Below, piece by piece: positions 25,413 to 36,200 of a stretch of 64,000 nt of DNA. The translations under genes and the position numbers were made by a program. Below the pieces are notes generated by a model. The model saw only the letters and a list, made by a program, of their open reading frames with translations. It was not told where the DNA came from and did no database searches. Source of the stretch: Streptococcus oralis (GTDB lineage Bacteria > Bacillota > Bacilli > Lactobacillales > Streptococcaceae); the NCBI RefSeq assembly GCF_019334565.1, contig NZ_CP079724.1, positions 579,001-643,000 of the forward strand, given 5' to 3'. Each line of letters begins with the position of its first letter. Position 1 is the stretch's first letter.

Positions 25413-26857
25413 TATAGATAACGTTCTGCGATAGCTGCGTCTCCAGGATAGTCTTCTTTCTTTCCTTGGACGATTTGGTAACAATCAGCTCCCTTGCCTG
25501 CAATAATCACAGCATCGAGTTCTTGATTTGTGATGGCCATCGCTGCCTTGATGGCTTCTTCACGATCGGCAATCTTTTCAACAGGATGACTGATATAGCT
25601 ACTGATTTCTTCAGCAATGACCATTGGATCCTCATAGTTGGGGTCATCAGCGGTGAGAAAGACATGAATCTCAGGGTGTTGATTGAGGAGGAGTCCAAAG
25701 TCTTTGCGACGACTTTCACCCTTGTTTCCAGTCGAACCGAGAACCAGAGCAATCTTTCCAGTTTGATGAGTTTCAACAACAGAAATCAGTTTTTTCAGAC
25801 TGTCACCATTGTGGGCGTAGTCGATGAAGACCTTGGCTCCATTTTTCTGAGTGAGAACTTCCATACGTCCAGGGACGCGGGTTGCAGCGATCCCTTTTTT
25901 GATATCTTCAAGACTGGCACCTAGACGAAGACAGGCAAGTCCTGCAGCAACGGCATTTTCTTGGTTAAAGTGGCCGATGAGTTGGATATCATAATCACCA
26001 GCGAGTTTACCTGTAGCGGAAAAGCTAAAGGCTTTGGAGTTCTCGATTTGGTTACTTGACTGGCTACCATAGAAGTCATGTTCTTGATCTTCCACTTGTT
26101 CTTTCAATACAGAAAAATGGTCCATGTCGCTATTAATGACAACTGCTCGGCTATTTTTCATCAAGAGACGTTTGTGGTAGAAGTAATCTTCAAAGCTTGG
26201 ATGCTCAATCGGACCGATATGGTCAGGAGTGATGTTAAGAAAGACACCTACATCAAAGGTCAGACCATAGACTCGATGAACAAGATAGGCTTGGCTAGAG
26301 ACTTCCATTACAAGATGGGTTCTTCCATTCTTAACAGCCTGAGCCATCATGTCGAAAAGATCGATATTTTCAGGTGTTGAGAAGGAAGATTTAAAGAAGG
26401 TCTTGCCATCCAGAGTTGTATTCATAGTTGACAAGAGAGCTGTTGGGTAGCGTTGAGATAGGATGTGGTAAGCAAAGTAAGCAGCTGTTGTCTTTCCTTT
26501 TGTCCCTGTGAAAGCGAGAATTTTGAGTTTCTCTTGCGGATTACCATAAAATTCCATCGCAATCAAACTCATGGCTTTCTTGATATCGTTCACAATGATG
26601 ACGGGGATACCAATCTCGTAGTCCTTTTCTGCGACATACCAAGCTAAGCCCTGCGAGATAGCTGAGAGCAGATATTCTTTTTTAAAGGCAGCACCTTTTG
26701 CAAAAAAAAGAGTCCCTTCTTTTACTTTTCGGCTGTCATAACTGATGCTATCAAAAACAACTTCACTGTAGTTGTAGTGGTAATGTCCTTGGTCAACAAT
26801 CTCACGAAAAAGGCCATCTTTCTTTAAAATATCTAATACGGTTTCAATCTTAATCAT
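25412..26857 (-). CDS. murE: UDP-MurNAc-L-Ala-D-Glu:L-lysine ligase MurE
   Basis: 481 residues from the ATG at 26857 ([11 protein letters not shown]), the pneumococcal start; the frame extends seven codons further but those lie in the -10 region. ATP loop [14 protein letters not shown], and DDPNYEDP in place of the DNPR motif of diaminopimelate-adding enzymes, pointing to L-lysine as the added residue. It builds the peptidoglycan stem peptide in the cytoplasm. The start codon follows TATAAT by 7 nt with no ribosome binding site. Divergent from the murJ-like flippase with overlapping promoters. Confidence 0.95.
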   Translation of the reverse strand: MIKIETVLDILKKDGLFREIVDQGHYHYNYSEVVFDSISYDSRKVKEGTLFFAKGAAFKKEYLLSAISQGLAWYVAEKDYEIGIPVIIVNDIKKAMSLIAMEFYGNPQEKLKILAFTGTKGKTTAAYFAYHILSQRYPTALLSTMNTTLDGKTFFKSSFSTPENIDLFDMMAQAVKNGRTHLVMEVSSQAYLVHRVYGLTFDVGVFLNITPDHIGPIEHPSFEDYFYHKRLLMKNSRAVVINSDMDHFSVLKEQVEDQEHDFYGSQSSNQIENSKAFSFSATGKLAGDYDIQLIGHFNQENAVAAGLACLRLGASLEDIKKGIAATRVPGRMEVLTQKNGAKVFIDYAHNGDSLKKLISVVETHQTGKIALVLGSTGNKGESRRKDFGLLLNQHPEIHVFLTADDPNYEDPMVIAEEISSYISHPVEKIADREEAIKAAMAITNQELDAVIIAGKGADCYQIVQGKKEDYPGDAAIAERYL

Positions 26858-26864
26858 ACTTTCT

Positions 26865-26893
26865 ATTATAAACTTCAAGCCCGAATTTTACAA
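26865..26893 (-). promoter_or_regulatory. murE promoter, apparently leaderless
   Basis: Minus strand: TTGTAA (26893-26888), 17-nt spacer, TATAAT (26870-26865), 7 nt to the ATG at 26857. Confidence 0.6.
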
Positions 26894-26915
26894 GTAACAA
26901 GGAAAAGTTTATAAT
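26887..26915 (+). promoter_or_regulatory. murJ-like flippase promoter
   Basis: TTTACA (26887-26892), 17-nt spacer, TATAAT (26910-26915). Its -35 shares bases 26888-26892 with the murE -35 on the other strand. Confidence 0.6.
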
Positions 26916-26962
26916 GGAAGATAAGGAACTTTTCCTAGTTATCAAAATTGAATGAGGAAGCT

Positions 26963-28585
26963 ATGTCTAACGAAAACAATCACCAGCAAGCCCAGATGTT
27001 GCGAGGGACTGCTTGGCTAACAGCTAGTAACTTTATTAGTCGCCTCCTTGGTGCTATCTACATTATTCCCTGGTATATCTGGATGGGGACCTATGCTGCT
27101 AAGGCAAATGGACTCTTTACCATGGGCTACAATATTTACGCCTGGTTCTTGCTGATTTCGACAGCGGGTATCCCAGTTGCGGTCGCCAAACAAGTAGCTA
27201 AGTACAATACCATGCGAGAAGAAGAGCATAGCTTTGCCTTGATTCGGAGTTTCCTAAGCTTTATGACGGGCTTGGGCTTAGTCTTTGCTTTGGTCTTGTA
27301 TCTCTTTTCTCCCTGGTTAGCAGATTTGTCAGGTGTGGGGAAAGACCTGATTCCCATCATGCAGAGCTTGGCTTGGGCAGTCTTGATTTTCCCATCTATG
27401 AGTGTCATCCGAGGATTCTTCCAAGGGATGAATAACCTGAAACCCTATGCTATGAGTCAAATCGCCGAGCAGGTAATCCGTGTTATCTGGATGTTGATGG
27501 CAACCTTCTTCATTATGAAGATGGGTTCTGGTGACTACTTATCAGCCGTTACCCAATCGACCTTTGCAGCCTTTGTGGGGATGGTGGCAAGTTTTGCAGT
27601 TTTGATCTACTTTCTTGCCCAAGAAGGTTTGCTCAAAAGAGTTTTTGAAACACGGGATAAAATCAATAGTAAGCGACTCTTAGTCGATACCATCAAGGAA
27701 GCCATTCCCTTTATCCTGACAGGATCAGCCATTCAACTCTTCCAAATCTTAGACCAGATGACCTTTATCAATAGTATGAAGTGGTTTACTAACTACAGCA
27801 ATGAAGACTTGGTTGTCATGTTTTCTTATTTCTCAGCCAATCCTAATAAAATTACCATGATTTTAATCTCTGTGGGAGTTTCAATCGGGAGTGTCGGCTT
27901 GCCGCTGTTGACGGAAAACTATGTAAAAGGCGACTTGCAGGCGGCGGCTCGCCTAGTCCAAGATAGCCTTACCATGCTCTTCTTATTTCTACTGCCTGCA
28001 ACGGTTGGAGTGGTCATGGTAGGGGAGCCTCTTTATACAGTTTTTTACGGTAAGCCAGATAGTCTGGCCATGGGCTTATTTGTCTTTGCAGTTTTGCAGT
28101 CTACTATCCTAGGCTTGTATATGGTCTTGTCTCCTATGCTTCAGGCCATGTTCCGAAACCGCAAGGCAGTTCTTTACTTCATCTATGGTTCCATTGCTAA
28201 GATCGTCTTGCAATTGCCAACCATTGCTATTTTCCATAGTTACGGTCCCTTGATTTCAACGACTATCGGCTTGATTATTCCAAATGTCCTGATGCACCGA
28301 GACATTTGCCAGGTAACGGGTGCTCGTCGAAAGATTATCTTGAAGCGAACCATTTTGATTACCATCTTGACCCTTGTCATGTTTATCCTAGTTGGCTTCT
28401 TGCAGTGGCTACTCGGTTTTGTCTTCCAGCCAAGTGGCCGTTTCTGGAGTTTCCTTTATGTGGCTCTCATCGGAGGGCTTGGAGGAGGTCTTTATGGTTT
28501 GATGAGCCTACGGACACGACTCTTGGACAAGATAATCGGCAAAGCTCAAGCAGACCGCCTACGTACACGATTGAAAATATCATAA
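26963..28585 (+). CDS. MurJ/YtgP-type lipid II flippase (MATE-like)
   Basis: 540 residues from the ATG at 26963 with GAGGAA upstream; the TTG at 26948 is less likely. About 14 membrane helices; the N-terminus RGTAWLTASNFISRLLGAIYIIPW is typical of the MOP superfamily PST/MurJ group (YtgP in Bacillus, essential in streptococci). It is predicted to flip undecaprenyl-linked peptidoglycan precursor across the membrane. Its pairing with murE supports a wall role rather than capsule export. Confidence 0.88.
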   Translation: MSNENNHQQAQMLRGTAWLTASNFISRLLGAIYIIPWYIWMGTYAAKANGLFTMGYNIYAWFLLISTAGIPVAVAKQVAKYNTMREEEHSFALIRSFLSFMTGLGLVFALVLYLFSPWLADLSGVGKDLIPIMQSLAWAVLIFPSMSVIRGFFQGMNNLKPYAMSQIAEQVIRVIWMLMATFFIMKMGSGDYLSAVTQSTFAAFVGMVASFAVLIYFLAQEGLLKRVFETRDKINSKRLLVDTIKEAIPFILTGSAIQLFQILDQMTFINSMKWFTNYSNEDLVVMFSYFSANPNKITMILISVGVSIGSVGLPLLTENYVKGDLQAAARLVQDSLTMLFLFLLPATVGVVMVGEPLYTVFYGKPDSLAMGLFVFAVLQSTILGLYMVLSPMLQAMFRNRKAVLYFIYGSIAKIVLQLPTIAIFHSYGPLISTTIGLIIPNVLMHRDICQVTGARRKIILKRTILITILTLVMFILVGFLQWLLGFVFQPSGRFWSFLYVALIGGLGGGLYGLMSLRTRLLDKIIGKAQADRLRTRLKIS

Positions 28586-28614
28586 AATGATTTATAAATA
28601 AAAGTAATAAATTT

Positions 28615-28640
28615 AACCTTTCTTTAACAGAAAGGTTTTT
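28615..28640 (+). terminator. Terminator after murJ-like gene
   Basis: AACCTTTC-TTTAACA-GAAAGGTT followed by TTTAT. Confidence 0.8.
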
Positions 28641-28726
28641 ATACTACATTTTTCTTAAAAAAAGAGAACTTTTTCTAAAATTAAGAGCAAAAAATATGTT
28701 TTTTTAAGTTTTTCTTCAGAAATTAC

Positions 28727-28755
28727 TTGACTAAATAAAACTAAAGCTGTATAAT
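28727..28755 (+). promoter_or_regulatory. aliB promoter
   Basis: TTGACT (28727-28732), 17-nt spacer, TATAAT (28750-28755). Confidence 0.7.
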
Positions 28756-28787
28756 AAGACAAAACTTTTAAACAGGAGGTTCTGGAA

Positions 28788-30746
28788 ATGAAAAAGTCTA
28801 AGGCCAAGTATCTGACACTTGCAAGTGTCGTGTTAAGCGCAGGTATCTTACTGAGCGCATGTGGAAATTCAAATAGCGCTACTAAAACATATAACTATGT
28901 TTATTCGAGCGATCCATCTAGTTTGAACTATCTTGCAGAAAACCGTGCAACAACCAACGACATCGTGACCAATTTGGTGGATGGATTGATGGAAAATGAC
29001 CAATATGGTAACTATGTTCCATCATTGGCAGAGGATTGGACTGTTTCTCAGGACGGTTTGACCTATACTTACAAATTGCGTAAGGATGCAAAATGGTATA
29101 CTTATGAGGGTGAAGAATACGCCCCTGTAACGGCCCAAGACTTTGTGACAGGTTTGAAATATGCTGCTGATAAAAAATCCGAAGCCTTGTACCTGGTTCA
29201 AGACTCGGTAGCAGGTTTGGATGACTATATCAACGGGAAAACAACTGACTTTTCAACTGTCGGTGTTAAGGCGATTGACGACCAAACGGTTCAGTACACT
29301 TTGACACGTCCAGAATCTTATTGGAATTCTAAAACAACTTCAACCATTCTCTTCCCTGTCAATGCAGATTTCTTAAAATCAAAAGGGGATGACTTTGGTA
29401 AGGTAGACCCTTCTAGTATTTTGTACAATGGACCTTTCTTGATGAAATCGTTTGTTTCAAAATCTGTTATCGAATTCAAGAAAAATCCCAACTACTGGGA
29501 TGAAAAAAATGTCTTTGTGGATGATGTGAAATTGGCCTATTATGATGGTAGTGACCAAGATGCACTAGCACGTAACTTTGTAGAAGGAGTCTATAGCTAC
29601 GCGCGTCTCTATCCAAATAGCTCAAGCTTTGAAGGAATTAAAGAGAAGAACAAGGATAACATCATCTATAGCATGCAAAATGCAACTTCTTATTACATAA
29701 ACTTCAACTTGGATAGAAAATCATATAACTTCACGTCTAAATCATCAGATATCGAAAAGAAATCAACCCAAGAAGCAGTTTTGAATAAAAACTTCCGTCA
29801 AGCCTTCAACTATGCTTATAACCGTACAGCCTATGGAGCACAATCTCAAGGGGAGGACGGAGCAACAAAGATTATTCGTAACTTGGTTGTACCTCCTACG
29901 TTTGTAAGTATCAACGGAAAAGACTTTGGCGATGTTGTTTCAGAAAAGATGGTCAACTATGGCCAAGAATGGCAAGGAATCAACTTTGCGGACGCACAAG
30001 ATCCATACTACAATCCTGACAAGGCTAAAGCTAAATTTGCAGAAGCTAAGAAAGAATTGGAAGCTAAGGGTGTGCAATTCCCAATCCACTTGGATGTATC
30101 TGTAGACCAATCAGCTAAAAAAGGTGTACTTGAAGCGAGCTCTTTAAAACAATCCATCGAATCTGTTCTAGGAGCTGAGAATGTGGTTATCGATATCCAA
30201 CAGCTATCAACAGATGACTTTGACAACTCTAGCTACCTAGCTCAAACTGCAGCTCAAAAAGACTTTGATATCTATAATGGCGGTTGGAGTGCGGACTACT
30301 TGGATCCATCAAGTTATCTTGATATCTTAAATGTCAATAACGGTGGTATGTTGCAAAACATTGGTCTAGAACCAGGTGAGGTCAATGACAAGGCTAAGGC
30401 AGTTGGTCTGGATACTTACACTCAAATGTTAGAAGAAGCGAACAAGGAGCAAGAACCAGCAAAACGTTATGAAAAATATGCTGAAATTCAAGCTTGGCTC
30501 GTTGATAGCGCCCTTGCAATTCCAAACGTTTCTCAGGGTGGAACACCGACCTTGAGAAAGACAGTTCCATTCTCATCACCATTCTCACAAGCTGGAAATA
30601 AGGGTGTCGAATCATACAAGTACCTCAAGTTGCAAGATAAGACTGTAACGACTGATGAGTATGAAAAAGCTAAAGGAAAATGGCTGAAAGAAAAAGAAGA
30701 ATCAAATAAAAAAGCCCAAGAAGAACTGGCAAAACACGTTAAATAA
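28788..30746 (+). CDS. aliB: Oligopeptide-binding lipoprotein (AliB-like)
   Basis: 652 residues. A lipoprotein signal peptide ends in LLSACGNS (Cys25 lipidated). The rest is a family 5 extracellular solute-binding protein (TYTYKLRKDAKWYTYEG, LYNGPFLMKSF, NGGWSADYLDPSSYLDI). Ali proteins deliver peptides to the Ami permease, which is not next to this gene; no permease is encoded nearby, typical of orphan Ali receptors. They also sense peptides of neighbouring bacteria. Strong AGGAGGT precedes the ATG. Confidence 0.92.
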   Translation: MKKSKAKYLTLASVVLSAGILLSACGNSNSATKTYNYVYSSDPSSLNYLAENRATTNDIVTNLVDGLMENDQYGNYVPSLAEDWTVSQDGLTYTYKLRKDAKWYTYEGEEYAPVTAQDFVTGLKYAADKKSEALYLVQDSVAGLDDYINGKTTDFSTVGVKAIDDQTVQYTLTRPESYWNSKTTSTILFPVNADFLKSKGDDFGKVDPSSILYNGPFLMKSFVSKSVIEFKKNPNYWDEKNVFVDDVKLAYYDGSDQDALARNFVEGVYSYARLYPNSSSFEGIKEKNKDNIIYSMQNATSYYINFNLDRKSYNFTSKSSDIEKKSTQEAVLNKNFRQAFNYAYNRTAYGAQSQGEDGATKIIRNLVVPPTFVSINGKDFGDVVSEKMVNYGQEWQGINFADAQDPYYNPDKAKAKFAEAKKELEAKGVQFPIHLDVSVDQSAKKGVLEASSLKQSIESVLGAENVVIDIQQLSTDDFDNSSYLAQTAAQKDFDIYNGGWSADYLDPSSYLDILNVNNGGMLQNIGLEPGEVNDKAKAVGLDTYTQMLEEANKEQEPAKRYEKYAEIQAWLVDSALAIPNVSQGGTPTLRKTVPFSSPFSQAGNKGVESYKYLKLQDKTVTTDEYEKAKGKWLKEKEESNKKAQEELAKHVK

Positions 30747-30763
30747 TCAGTCTATTCAACAGG

Positions 30764-30797
30764 AAAAACGATAGTTTCTCAAGGAACTATCGTTTTT
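30764..30797 (+). terminator. Terminator after aliB
   Basis: AAAACGATAGTT-TCTCAAGG-AACTATCGTTTT; perfect 12-bp stem. Confidence 0.88.
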
Positions 30798-30891
30798 ATA
30801 TAGTTTGAAACTATAACTAGCTCTTGAAAACAAGAAAATGAGTTAGTAAAAATAAGTGGTACAATAGTTACTATAGATTTGGAGGTATTGT

Positions 30892-31986
30892 ATGAGCAAA
30901 GAACTACACATCAACACAATTTTGGCCCAGGCTGGGATCAAGTCAGATGAGGCTACAGGTGCCTTGGTAACACCGCTTCATTTTTCAACCACTTATCAGC
31001 ATCCGGAGTTCGGTCAGTCTACGGGATTTGACTATACTCGTACCAAAAACCCAACTCGCAGTAAGGCGGAGGAAGTCTTGGCGGCAATCGAATCAGCAGA
31101 CTATGCCCTAGCGACAAGCTCAGGTATGGCTGCGATTGTACTAGCTTTTAGTGTTTTTCCAGTAGGAAGTAAAGTCTTGGCTGTGCGTGATCTTTATGGA
31201 GGCTCTTTCCGTTGGTTCAACCAAGTGGAGCAAGAAGGCCGTTTCCATTTTACCTATGCCAATACAGAAGAAGAGCTAATTGCTGAGTTAGAGAAAGATG
31301 TGGATGTTCTCTATATCGAAACACCAACCAATCCCTTGATGTTGGAATTTGATATTGCAAAACTTACAAAACTTGCTCATACCAAAGGTGCCAAGGTAGT
31401 GGTGGACAATACCTTCTACAGTCCAATTTACCAACGTCCGATTGAAGATGGTGCGGATATCGTTCTTCATTCTGCTACCAAGTATCTAGCAGGGCACAAT
31501 GATGTTTTAGCTGGGGTGGTTGTGACTAATAGTTTAGAACTATATGAGCAACTTTTCTACAATTTGAATACGACTGGTGCGGTCTTGTCACCATTTGATA
31601 GTTATCAGTTGATTCGTGGTCTCAAAACTCTACCTCTTCGTATGGAACGTTCGACAGCCAATGCCCAAGAAGTGGTTGCTTTTTTGAAGGATTCACCTGC
31701 TGTTAAGGAAGTGCTCTATACAGGACGTGGGGGGATGATTTCCTTTAAAGTAGTGGATGAAAAACGTATTCCTCATATTTTAAATAGCCTCAAGGTCTTC
31801 TCTTTTGCTGAGAGTTTAGGTGGGGTGGAAAGCCTGATCACCTATCCGACGACTCAAACCCATGCGGATATTCCAGCAGAAGTGCGTCATTCCTATGGCT
31901 TAACAGATGACCTCTTGCGCTTGTCAATTGGGATTGAGGATGCCAGAGATTTGATTGCGGACTTGCGACAAGCTTTGGAAGGATAA
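30892..31986 (+). CDS. metB: Trans-sulfuration PLP enzyme (cystathionine gamma-synthase type)
   Basis: 364 residues of the Cys/Met metabolism PLP family. Seen: STTYQHPEFG, DYTRTKNPTR (PLP phosphate), SSGMAAI, VDNTFYSPIYQRP and the Schiff-base lysine in LHSATKYLAGHNDVLAG. MetB condenses activated homoserine with cysteine; the same family includes beta/gamma lyases and sequence alone does not fully separate them. GGAGGTA precedes the ATG. The PatB-type lyase gene begins 8 nt later, consistent with the synthase then lyase steps of transsulfuration to homocysteine. No S-box or T-box leader is visible. Confidence 0.85.
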   Translation: MSKELHINTILAQAGIKSDEATGALVTPLHFSTTYQHPEFGQSTGFDYTRTKNPTRSKAEEVLAAIESADYALATSSGMAAIVLAFSVFPVGSKVLAVRDLYGGSFRWFNQVEQEGRFHFTYANTEEELIAELEKDVDVLYIETPTNPLMLEFDIAKLTKLAHTKGAKVVVDNTFYSPIYQRPIEDGADIVLHSATKYLAGHNDVLAGVVVTNSLELYEQLFYNLNTTGAVLSPFDSYQLIRGLKTLPLRMERSTANAQEVVAFLKDSPAVKEVLYTGRGGMISFKVVDEKRIPHILNSLKVFSFAESLGGVESLITYPTTQTHADIPAEVRHSYGLTDDLLRLSIGIEDARDLIADLRQALEG

Positions 31987-31993
31987 GATAGAT

Positions 31994-33160
31994 ATGGGAA
32001 AATATGATTTTACAAGCCTGCCCAATCGTTTTGGGCATCATACCTATAAATGGAAAGAAGCGGAAGCTGATCGAGAAGTTCTACCAGCTTGGATAGCAGA
32101 TATGGACTTTGTGGTTTTGCCTGAAGTTCGACAAGCTGTACAAGCCTACGCAGATCAGTTGGTCTATGGCTATACCTATGCCAGTGATGCTTTGATTGAG
32201 TCGGTTCAGGACTGGGAAGCCACACAACATGGCTATCACTTTGATAAGGATGCCCTCGTCTTTATCGAGGGTGTGGTACCAGCTATTTCAACAGCCATTC
32301 AAGCCTTTACAAAAGAAGGAGAGGCTGTTCTGATTAACACACCGGTCTATCCACCTTTTGCCCGCAGTGTCAAACTGAACAATCGCAGATTGATTACCAA
32401 TTCTTTGGTGGAAAAGGACGGGCTGTTTGAGATTGACTTTGACCAGTTGGAGAAGGAATTGGTGGAAGAGGATGTGAAGCTTTATATCCTTTGCAATCCC
32501 CACAATCCTGGTGGACGTGTTTGGGAAAAGGAAGTGTTAGAAAAGATTGGGCATCTCTGCCAAAAACACGGTGTTTTGTTGGTTTCAGATGAGATTCACC
32601 AAGATTTGGCCCTCTTTGGTCACAAACACCAGTCATTCAATACCATTAATCCAGCTTTTAAAGACTTTGCCCTTATCTTGAGCAGTGCCACTAAGACCTT
32701 TAATATTGCTGGGACGAAAAATTCCTATGCAGTTATTGAAAATCCAAAGCTTCGTGTGGCTTTCCAAAAACGCCAGTTGGCCAATAACCAACATGAAATC
32801 TCAGGCTTGGGGTATTTGGCGACAGAAGCTGCCTACCGTTATGGCAAGGACTGGTTAGGAGAGTTAAAAGAAGTCATCGAGGACCACATTAACTATGTAG
32901 TGGATATTTTGGGCAACGAAACCAAGATTAAGGTCATGAAACCACAAGGTACCTACTTGATCTGGCTTGATTTTTCAGTCTATGAGCTAACGGATGACCG
33001 CTTGCAAGAGCTTTTGAAGAATGAAGCCAAGGTTATCTTGAATCGAGGTTTGGACTTTGGAGAGGAGGGAACTCTTCATGCCCGCCTCAATGTGGCTATG
33101 CCGAAGTCAGTACTGGAAGAGGTTTGCCAACGCATCGTGACCACTTTTGCTACACTTTAA
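31994..33160 (+). CDS. patB: MalY/PatB aminotransferase-like cystathionine beta-lyase
   Basis: 388 residues from the ATG at 31994; the GTG extension to 31955 overlaps metB and is not needed. Begins MGKYDFTSLPNRFGHHTYKW, then PAWIADMDF, typical of MalY/PatB. PLP residues include CNPHNPGGRVW, SDEIHQDL and the lysine in SATKTFNIAGTKNSY. It cleaves cystathionine to homocysteine, pyruvate and ammonia, and often also cysteine with H2S release. Operon partner of metB. A hairpin closes the operon. Confidence 0.87.
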   Translation: MGKYDFTSLPNRFGHHTYKWKEAEADREVLPAWIADMDFVVLPEVRQAVQAYADQLVYGYTYASDALIESVQDWEATQHGYHFDKDALVFIEGVVPAISTAIQAFTKEGEAVLINTPVYPPFARSVKLNNRRLITNSLVEKDGLFEIDFDQLEKELVEEDVKLYILCNPHNPGGRVWEKEVLEKIGHLCQKHGVLLVSDEIHQDLALFGHKHQSFNTINPAFKDFALILSSATKTFNIAGTKNSYAVIENPKLRVAFQKRQLANNQHEISGLGYLATEAAYRYGKDWLGELKEVIEDHINYVVDILGNETKIKVMKPQGTYLIWLDFSVYELTDDRLQELLKNEAKVILNRGLDFGEEGTLHARLNVAMPKSVLEEVCQRIVTTFATL

Positions 33161-33166
33161 AAATCG

Positions 33167-33204
33167 AGCCTTCTAGGAGAAAAGTCTTCCTAGAAGGCTA
33201 TTTT
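33167..33204 (+). terminator. Terminator of metB-patB
   Basis: AGCCTTCTAGGAGA-AAAG-TCTTCCTAGAAGGCT, a long nearly perfect stem, followed by a short ATTTTC tract. Confidence 0.7.
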
Positions 33205-33252
33205 CGTAGGGGAAAATGTGGTATAATGAAAAGATAAGATAAAGGGGTAACT

Positions 33253-36200
33253 ATGGCTAAATTGATTCCGGGAAAGTTGCGCATGGAGGGGGTTGCACTC
33301 TATGAAACAGGCAACATTGAGATAATCAAGGAAAAAGGGAATCGCCTCTATACTCGTGTGGCGGGAGAAGACTTGCGCTACAGTTTAGAGGATGATCTGG
33401 TTTTTTGTGCTTGCGATTTTTTCCAAAAAAGAAGTTACTGTGTTCACCTCGCAGCGCTCGAGCATTATCTGAAGAATGATGAAGAAGGCCAGGTGATTTT
33501 ACAAGCCTTAGAAAAAGGACATGAAGAGCAAGAAGAGGTCGAAACCAAGGTTAGTTTTGGCGGTAGTTTTTTGGAGTGTATCCAACCTCAGAAGAGAGAG
33601 AAAATCTACACTTTGTCGTCTCAAGGCCAGGTGGAAGCTGGAACCAATCGCCTCCTTTGGACTCTCCGAATCGGTTTAGCTGATAGTCAAAAATATTATG
33701 TCATTCGTGACATCCCTCTCTTTTTGAAGGTCTTAGTCCATCGAAAGCCATATATGATTGGGAAGCACTATGAAAATGACTTGTCTTGGGATGCTTTTGA
33801 TACAGCTAGTCAAGAAGTTCTTACTTTTTTATGTGGCTTAATTGAGGAGGGACTGAGTCAAGACCTCTTTTTCCCCAATCAAGGTCGTCACCTCTTTTTC
33901 CCTCTGACCTTTTTTGAGCAGGGAGTGGAGTTGCTGATGAACTTGGAAGATTTTCATTTCGAACATCAGATTACTAGTTATGAAAATCTTCTCTTTCATG
34001 ATTTAGATCCAGATGCAGAGATTTTCTCTTTTTCCGTGCAGGAGTATCCCGATTATTTTGAGATGGAAATTTCTGAGACTGACCGAGTTAACGTATTCTA
34101 TGGGGGAGCGGTTCTCTTTCGTAAGGGGAATCTTTATCTCTTAAATCCTAAACAAATCAGCCTCCTAAAGGAAATAAAGGATCTCCCTCAGGAGGAAAGA
34201 GCGAGAAAATGCCTCCAGTTTGACAACAGTGATCGTGATCGTCTGGCCGCCTGTCTTCCTTTATTTGGACAGCTGGGTATAGTTTCTGCTCCTGAGCGCT
34301 TGCAAATCAGACCCTTTTCACCAATCTTTTACTTTGATAGGGAGGATGACGGCAGCATCCGTTTGGATATCCAATTTGACTATGGAGATGTTAAGGTGAC
34401 TAGTCGTCAACAGCTGGAACAATTACCTTTTTCAAGTGATGCTGTCTTGGAAAACCAACTATTTCAAGTCTGTTTAGAGGCTGGTTTTGAGGCTGATTTT
34501 CAGTCTTGGAGACAGGCTTTGAAGCCAGAGGCAGTTTATTCTTTCTTTCACCGTACGATTCCAGCTTTTGAGAAGTTGGGTCAGGTTTTCTTGTCTGATG
34601 AGATGAATCAGCTCTACAGTGTCCAAGCTCCTCAGGTTCAGATTGAGTCCAAGGGAGGACTGTTGGAGATTCAGTTTGATTTCCAAGGGATTGCCCAAGA
34701 AGAGATTGATCAAGCTCTTAAAGCCCTGACCAGCAATCAGGATTTCTATATCAGTTCTTCTGATCAAGTGTACTTTTTTGATGAGGAAACCAAGCAGATT
34801 CGTCAAAATTTGCAGGAACTGGGGGTTGAGCTAAAAGATGGTTCTTTTCAAGCGCGAAAATCTCTGGCTTATAGCCTTTCTCAGCTTTTTGAAGGTCGAG
34901 ACAGGATCTCCTTCTCGGAAGAATTTCAGCATTTAGCTCATGATTTGACCCATCCAGAGGACTTTCCTTTGGGAGATATACGGGTGCAGGCGAGTTTGAG
35001 AGACTATCAGGAAAAGGGTGTCCGTTGGCTCCAGATGCTTCATCACTATGGCTTTGGTGGCATCCTAGCCGATGATATGGGACTGGGAAAAACACTGCAA
35101 ACTATTGCTTTTTTGACCAGTCAGGTGACAGAAGATAGTCGGGTCTTGATTTTGGCTCCGTCAGGTTTAATCTACAATTGGGCAGATGAATTCAGGAAAT
35201 TTGCCCCACAGTTGGATTTGGCTGTCGTTCATGGTTTGAAAGCGAATCGAGAAGCGATTCTTTCTGAAAATCACCAAATCTATGTGACTAGCTATGCAAC
35301 CTTTCGTCAAGACAGCGAGCTTTATCAAGAGATGGCTTTTGATTTTCTCTTCTTAGATGAGGCCCAGGTCATGAAAAATGCCCAGACTAAGATTGCTCAG
35401 AGTTTGCGCCAGTTTGTGGTGCCAGCAGTCTTTGCTTTGTCGGGTACGCCCATCGAAAATCATTTAGGAGAGTTGTGGTCTATCTTCCAAATTGTGCTAC
35501 CGGGGCTCTTACCAAGTAAAAAGGAGTTTATGAAATTACCGGCTGACCGAGTCGCGCAGTTTATCAAGCCTTTCGTCATGAGGCGTAAGAAAGAAGAAGT
35601 TCTTACAGAACTGCCTGATCTGATCGAAGTCGTCTATAAAAATGAACTGGAAGACCAACAGAAGGCCATCTATCTCGCCCAGTTGCAACAGATGCGAGAC
35701 CGCCTAGCGCAAGTGACAGATCAAGAATTCCAAAGAAGTCGGGTAGAAATCTTATCTGGTCTCATGCGATTGCGCCAGATCTGCGATACGCCTGCCCTCT
35801 TCATGGACGATTACCAGGGAGCCAGTGGTAAACTCGATAGTCTCCGAGATTTATTGCTACAAGTGGCTGATGGTGGGCATCGGGTCTTGATTTTCTCCCA
35901 GTTCAAAGGAATGTTGGAAAAAATCGAGAAAGAACTCCCAGACTTGGGCTTGACCTCCTTCAAAATCACAGGTTCAACTCCTGCTCATGACAGACAGGAG
36001 ATGACTAAGGCCTTTAACCAAGGGGAAAGAGATGCCTTTCTCATCTCCCTTAAGGCGGGTGGTGTTGGTCTCAATCTAACGGGAGCTGATACGGTCATTT
36101 TAGTTGACCTTTGGTGGAATCCCGCTGTCGAAGCCCAGGCTATCGGAAGAGCTCACCGCATGGGGCAGGAGCAGATGGTCGAGGTCTATCGTTTGATTAC

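Noticed and set aside
30798-30891. SAM or T-box riboswitch upstream of metB
   Set aside because: Less than 100 nt remain after the aliB terminator and no conserved structure is visible.
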